Positions 5,045-8,982 of a DNA stretch of 8,982 bases are shown one piece after another. Source of the stretch: Flavobacteriales bacterium UBA1820 (GTDB lineage Bacteria > Bacteroidota > Bacteroidia > Flavobacteriales > UBA1820); assembly GCA_002314265.1 (NCBI GenBank), contig DCEW01000055.1, forward strand, positions 5,078-14,059. The letters run 5' to 3'. Positions within the stretch are counted from its first letter, which is position 1. Every line of letters starts with the position of its first letter. The notes below the pieces were generated by a model. It saw nothing but the letters and a program-made list of their open reading frames with translations. It did no database searches and was not told the origin of the DNA. A program made the position numbers and the translations under genes.

Positions 5045-6487
5045 ATGATCATCAATCACAAAAAGACGAAAATCGTCGCTACGCTTGGTCCTGCTTCGGA
5101 CGACCTGCGGGTAATGACCGATATGGTCAAGGCCGGGGTGAATGTCTTTCGCATCAACATGTCTCATGCCACGCCCGAACTGGCAGCCCTGCGGGCTGAA
5201 CGCGTACGCCAGATCAATACCCGGTACGGGACCAATGTGGCCATTTTGGTCGATCTCCAAGGACCCAAACTTCGGGTGGGCGAGATCGCCGAAGGAGCCG
5301 AGGTGCATCCGGGAGACATCGTTACCTTTACCAACGAGCCGTGTGTGGGCGATGCTACCCGGGCATACATGACTTATACGGAATTTGCCCGCGATGTGCA
5401 TCCGGGCGAAAAAATCCTGCTGGACGACGGCAAACTGGTCTTCGAGGTGGTCGAGACCGACGGGAAAGGCGAAGTCCGGGCCAAGGTGCTTCAGGGTGGG
5501 GCGTTCAAGTCGCGCAAAGGGGTCAATCTGCCCAATACCCGCATTTCCCTGCCGGCACTTACCGAAAAGGACAAACGCGATGTGGAGATCGGGGTGGAGA
5601 TCGGGGCCGATTGGTTTGCCTTGTCTTTTGTCCGCAGTGCGGACGATGTGGCGGACCTGCGCCGGGAGATCGCCCTCCATACCGACCGGCAGATACCGAT
5701 CGTTTCCAAGATCGAAAAACCGGAAGCGGTGGACGACATCGACCGGGTGTTGCAGGCCAGCGATGCGATCATGGTGGCGCGCGGCGACCTGGGTATCGAG
5801 GTGCCGGCCGAGCAGGTGCCCATCATTCAGAAAATGTTGGTGGAGAAGGCCCGCCACTACACCCGTCCGGTGATCATCGCCACGCAAATGATGGAGTCGA
5901 TGGTCGATTCGGTAACTCCTTCGCGCAGCGATGTGAACGACGTGGCCAATTCGGTGATGGACGGTTCGGATGCAGTGATGCTTTCCGGAGAGACGGCCAT
6001 GGGGCATCATCCGGTGGAAGTGATCGCCCAGATGACCAAGATCATCCGTGCGATCGAGGCACACGGTTACGGCTATCTGCGCAAGGACCCGCCTACGGAC
6101 GAGACCCGGGAGCGTTTCCTGACCGATGCCATCTGTTACCATGCTTCGCAGATCGCCATCCAGCTCAATGCCAAGGCTATCTCTACCATTACCAATACGG
6201 GATATACCGCCCGGCAGATCTCCTCGTACCGTCCCAATGCCCACATCCTGGTCTATACTTCCAACCGGGACATCATGACCCAACTCAATCTGGTGTGGGG
6301 GTGTCGGGCGTTCTATTACCGCAGCATCGAGAGTACCGACCAGGCGGTGGACGACATCAACGAGATGGGGCTCGAACACGGCTTTGTCTGCGAAGGCGAC
6401 CGGGTGGTCAATCTGATGACGACCCCGATGAACAACAAGGGACACGTGAACACGATGCGCATCACGACGATAAAGGATGTGCAATGA
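5045..6487 (+). CDS. pyk: Pyruvate kinase
   Basis: The 480-residue glycolytic enzyme converts phosphoenolpyruvate and ADP to pyruvate and ATP in the cytoplasm. It starts with the typical KTKIVATLGPAS (7-18). Substrate-site residues are Arg36, Asn38, Ser40 and His41 (FRINMSH), and Lys75 lies in DLQGPKLR. The B domain spans about 75-170. The catalytic Lys222 and metal ligand Glu224 lie in SKIEKPE, the second metal ligand Asp248 in ARGDLGIE, and the IATQMMESM motif is at 278-286. VMDGSDAVMLSGETAMG (304-320) precedes the regulatory C domain (about 355-480). The length matches the usual 470-480, with no PEP-utiliser extension. The ATG at 5045 is supported by a Shine-Dalgarno. The gene has its own promoter box and a downstream intrinsic terminator, so it is probably monocistronic. 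Allosteric effector and K+ dependence cannot be settled by eye. Confidence 0.97.
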   Translation: MIINHKKTKIVATLGPASDDLRVMTDMVKAGVNVFRINMSHATPELAALRAERVRQINTRYGTNVAILVDLQGPKLRVGEIAEGAEVHPGDIVTFTNEPCVGDATRAYMTYTEFARDVHPGEKILLDDGKLVFEVVETDGKGEVRAKVLQGGAFKSRKGVNLPNTRISLPALTEKDKRDVEIGVEIGADWFALSFVRSADDVADLRREIALHTDRQIPIVSKIEKPEAVDDIDRVLQASDAIMVARGDLGIEVPAEQVPIIQKMLVEKARHYTRPVIIATQMMESMVDSVTPSRSDVNDVANSVMDGSDAVMLSGETAMGHHPVEVIAQMTKIIRAIEAHGYGYLRKDPPTDETRERFLTDAICYHASQIAIQLNAKAISTITNTGYTARQISSYRPNAHILVYTSNRDIMTQLNLVWGCRAFYYRSIESTDQAVDDINEMGLEHGFVCEGDRVVNLMTTPMNNKGHVNTMRITTIKDVQ

Positions 6488-6505
6488 TTTGGAAAACAAT
6501 GTGAT

Positions 6506-6538
6506 AAAAACGCTGGAGCAGACTTCGGCGTTTTTTTT
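6506..6538 (+). terminator. Intrinsic terminator of pyk
   Basis: CGCTGGAG (6511-6518) pairs with CTTCGGCG (6523-6530), including two G-U pairs, around the loop CAGA. It is followed by eight T (6531-6538) and preceded by five A (6506-6510) that extend the stem. It begins 19 bases after the pyk stop and separates pyk from topA. Confidence 0.9.
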
Positions 6539-6550
6539 GTGTTAAAGATA

Positions 6551-6583
6551 TTGCCCGGTTTCCGCGCAAAAGCACTACTTTTG
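6551..6583 (+). promoter_or_regulatory. Promoter of topA
   Basis: TTG (6551-6553), a 22-nt spacer and TACTTTTG (6576-6583, perfect TAnnTTTG) lie just past the pyk terminator. The spacer is slightly long. Initiation near 6588 gives a leader of about 25 nt to the ATG at 6613, and rules out the in-frame GTG at 6583 as the start. Confidence 0.65.
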
Positions 6584-6612
6584 TGCCCGTTAAAGCATTG
6601 AACATAGACGGA

Positions 6613-8949
6613 ATGGTAAAAAATCTGGTGATAGTCGAGTCTCCTGCCAAGGCCAAGACGATCGAAAAGTTTCTGGGAAAGGATTACAAAGTCGAATCCT
6701 CTTTCGGACACATAGCCGATCTGCCGGGCAAAAAACTCGGAATCGATACCGAACACGGTTTCACTCCGCAGTACGAGATCGACCCCGCGAAAAAAGAACT
6801 GGTAAAAAAACTCAAGTCCCTGGCCAAGGAGGCCGAAATGGTTTGGCTGGCTTCCGATGAAGACCGCGAGGGAGAAGCCATCGCTTGGCACTTGTACGAA
6901 AACCTCGGCCTTACCCCCGAGAAAAGCCGCCGGATCGTTTTTCACGAGATCACCAAAAATGCCATCCTGAAAGCCATCGAAAATCCCCGCACCATCGACA
7001 TGAACTTGGTCAATGCCCAGCAGGCACGCCGGGTGCTGGACCGTCTGGTGGGGTATGAGATCTCGCCGCTGCTGTGGCGGAAGATCAAAAGCGGGCTTTC
7101 CGCCGGGCGGGTACAGTCGGTGGCCGTGCGACTGATCGTGGAGCGCGAGCGGGAGATACAGGCGTTCGTTCCGCAGTCTTATTATAAGGTGTCGGCCGTA
7201 TTCGCTACCGCCGATGGAAACGAAGTCCGGGCGGAGATGAGCACGCGTTTCTCTACCGAAGAGCAGGCGCGGGAATTCCTGCAGGCCTGCCTGGGGAGCG
7301 AGTTTACCGTCTCCCAGGTCGAAACCCGTCCGGCTCGTCGCAGCCCCGCCCCGCCGTTTACCACCTCGACCCTGCAACAGGAGGCCGCCCGCAAACTCGG
7401 CTTTTCCGTCTCGCAGACCATGTCGCTGGCTCAGCGGCTCTACGAAGAAGGGTTGATCACGTACATGCGTACCGACTCGGTCAATCTTTCGCAGGAAGCC
7501 CTCGGAAATATCAAGGGGGAGATAGCCCGGCGTTATGGCGAGAAATACAGCCATCCGCGGCACTACCATACCACCTCGCAAGGAGCGCAGGAGGCGCACG
7601 AGGCCATTCGTCCCACGTACATGGACCGCGACGATGCCGGTCAGGACGAACGCCAGCGCCGTCTTTACAACCTGATCTGGCGGCGGGCCATTGCTTGCCA
7701 GATGGCTGATGCGGAGTTGGAACGCACCACGGTGCAGATCGACGTGTCGGAGAGTGCGCACAAACTGACCGCTACGGGGCAGGTGTTGCTTTTCGACGGT
7801 TTTCTCAAGGTGTACGGGTATGACAGCGAGAGCGAGGACGAAGGCGGTCTGCGCGAGGGGATGCTGCCCAAGATGGCTGTGGGCGACCGTTTGCAGCGCC
7901 GGGAGATAAGTGCCACCGAGCGTTTTACCAAGGCGCCGGCACGCTACGGCGAGGCGGCTTTGGTCAAGAAACTGGAGGAATTGGGCATCGGTCGTCCGTC
8001 CACGTATGCGCCCACGATTTCTACGATACAGCGCCGCGGGTATGTGGAGAAGGGCGATCGGGAAGGCTCGCCCCGGTCGTATGTCGAACTCGTCCTTTCG
8101 GGAGAGCAGATCCGTCGGGAAACCTTGTCCGAGACCTATGGTTCGGAGCGCGGGAAACTCCTGCCTACGGATGTAGGTGCGGTGGTGAACGATTTTCTGG
8201 TGGAGTATTTTCCCAATATCGTCGATTATCGCTTTACAGCGCAGGCCGAACAGCAGTTGGATTCCATTGCCGAGGGAAAGACCGACTGGGTGGAGTCGAC
8301 CGAAGAATTCTATACGGTTTTCCATCCTCATGTCGAGGAGGTGTCCCGTACGGCGGAGCGTTCCACCGGGCAGCGTATCCTGGGCGAGGATCCCAAGAGC
8401 GGCCGGCCGGTATCGGTGCGGATAGGTCGTTTCGGGCCGATGGTGCAGATAGGCACTGCCGAAGACGAGGAAAAACCGCTTTTCGCTTCCCTGCCCAAAG
8501 GGGTGTCCATGGGCGATATAACGCTCGAGCAGGCTTTGGAGTTGTTCCGTCTGCCGCGTACCTTGGGCGAGCGCGAAGGAAAGGAGGTGTCGGCTTCCAC
8601 AGGTCGTTTCGGGCCGTATGTGAAGTGGGGTTCGATGTTCGTTTCGTTGCGTCCGGCGGGCGAGGATCCGCTGTCGATCACGTTGGAGCGAGCCAATGAG
8701 TTGATCGATAAAAAGATAAGCGACGATGCGGCGAAGGTGATCCGGGAATTCCCGGGGTCGTCTCCGGCGGTGAGCGTGCTCAATGGTCGCTATGGGCCTT
8801 ACGTGAAGGTGGGAAAGGACAATGTCAAGATCCCCAAGGAGACCGATCCGGCGAGTCTGACGTTGGAGGATTGCTTGGAACTGCACAAGAAACAGGCCGA
8901 GCAGCCCAAGAAGTCGGCTGTCCGTCGCCGGGTGGCCAAGAAGAAATAA
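6613..8949 (+). CDS. topA: DNA topoisomerase I (type IA)
   Basis: The 778-residue enzyme relaxes negative supercoils by transient single-strand cleavage. The TOPRIM domain (1-115) shows NLVIVESPAKAKT with Glu9 and ASDEDREGEAIAWHL with Asp82, Asp84 and Glu86 for Mg2+. The body contains QQARRVLDRLVGYEISP (136-152), SGLSAGRVQSVAVRL (160-174) and the nucleophile Tyr284 in LITYMRTDSVNLS. KLEELGIGRPSTYAPTI (453-469) is also diagnostic. The C-terminus has no four-cysteine zinc fingers as in E. coli. It carries three TopA C-terminal repeats with GRFGP or GRYGP cores (605-609, 664-668 and 725-729), then a Lys/Arg-rich tail (KKSAVRRRVAKKK) likely to bind DNA. The ATG at 6613 (MVKNLVIVES) is chosen over GTG 6583, which lies in the promoter. 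The gene is complete, with a TAA at 8947-8949. The last 33 bases of the window hold nothing recognisable. Confidence 0.97.
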   Translation: MVKNLVIVESPAKAKTIEKFLGKDYKVESSFGHIADLPGKKLGIDTEHGFTPQYEIDPAKKELVKKLKSLAKEAEMVWLASDEDREGEAIAWHLYENLGLTPEKSRRIVFHEITKNAILKAIENPRTIDMNLVNAQQARRVLDRLVGYEISPLLWRKIKSGLSAGRVQSVAVRLIVEREREIQAFVPQSYYKVSAVFATADGNEVRAEMSTRFSTEEQAREFLQACLGSEFTVSQVETRPARRSPAPPFTTSTLQQEAARKLGFSVSQTMSLAQRLYEEGLITYMRTDSVNLSQEALGNIKGEIARRYGEKYSHPRHYHTTSQGAQEAHEAIRPTYMDRDDAGQDERQRRLYNLIWRRAIACQMADAELERTTVQIDVSESAHKLTATGQVLLFDGFLKVYGYDSESEDEGGLREGMLPKMAVGDRLQRREISATERFTKAPARYGEAALVKKLEELGIGRPSTYAPTISTIQRRGYVEKGDREGSPRSYVELVLSGEQIRRETLSETYGSERGKLLPTDVGAVVNDFLVEYFPNIVDYRFTAQAEQQLDSIAEGKTDWVESTEEFYTVFHPHVEEVSRTAERSTGQRILGEDPKSGRPVSVRIGRFGPMVQIGTAEDEEKPLFASLPKGVSMGDITLEQALELFRLPRTLGEREGKEVSASTGRFGPYVKWGSMFVSLRPAGEDPLSITLERANELIDKKISDDAAKVIREFPGSSPAVSVLNGRYGPYVKVGKDNVKIPKETDPASLTLEDCLELHKKQAEQPKKSAVRRRVAKKK

Positions 8950-8982
8950 GCGGTTCCGGCTCCCCAAGCGAGTGCGGGCAAG

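Noticed and set aside
3173..6499. Very long open frame on the - strand continuing upstream of pdxA, antisense to the GHL10 gene and pyk
   Set aside because: Its composition is rich in His, Arg, Gly and Pro with no recognisable domain, and it lies antisense to two clear genes. It is a GC-rich codon-phase artefact fused in frame to pdxA.
6484..6504. Six-residue reading frame overlapping the pyk stop by ATGA
   Set aside because: Its start overlaps the stop as in coupled genes, but it ends at once before the terminator and is too short to support as a gene.
6316..8967. 883-codon open frame antisense to topA
   Set aside because: It mirrors topA codon structure, has no recognisable domain and no promoter or ribosome-binding site. 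An antisense protein is not supported.

Overview
This window looks like an ordinary core-genome segment from a GC-rich member of the Bacteroidota, most plausibly a Rikenellaceae/Alistipes-like gut bacterium. Three things point there. Five upstream regions carry the TAnnTTTG -7 box used by the Bacteroidota primary sigma factor. Shine-Dalgarno sequences are mostly weak or absent. The bL32 protein is of a type I associate with Bacteroidota. The genus is inferred from base composition and general protein style, not from any search.

Layout: the left 3.2 kb is transcribed leftward (- strand) as pdxA (2081-3172), a DUF177/YceD-family gene (1484-1981), rpmF for bL32 (1262-1459) and fabH (38-1027). 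The next gene, perhaps era by analogy with related genomes, would lie beyond the left edge. A 237-bp divergent spacer (3173-3409) separates this block from three rightward genes: a secreted GHL10-family glycosyl-hydrolase-like protein with an FN3-like C-terminus (3410-4981), pyruvate kinase pyk (5045-6487) with an intrinsic terminator, and DNA topoisomerase I topA (6613-8949).

The genes are housekeeping: vitamin B6 synthesis, rRNA/ribosome-associated functions, initiation of fatty-acid synthesis, a periplasmic glycan-active enzyme, glycolysis and DNA supercoiling. yceD and rpmF are tightly spaced. fabH is set apart by a 234-bp spacer rich in inverted repeats, in the place where many bacteria carry plsX. 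Each right-hand gene has its own TAnnTTTG promoter candidate.

I found no mobile element, CRISPR array, tRNA/rRNA gene, toxin or defence gene, and no convincing new multi-gene system. The items most worth a second look are non-coding: a 44-nt near-perfect palindrome overlapping the pdxA -33 box with a diverged repeat of the promoter region upstream, the hairpin-rich rpmF-fabH spacer, a probably leaderless start for the GHL10 gene, and a hairpin plus G7 tract in the pyk leader. A parallel change of C-x-x-C to C-x-x-T-G in the adjacent YceD and bL32 proteins is also notable.
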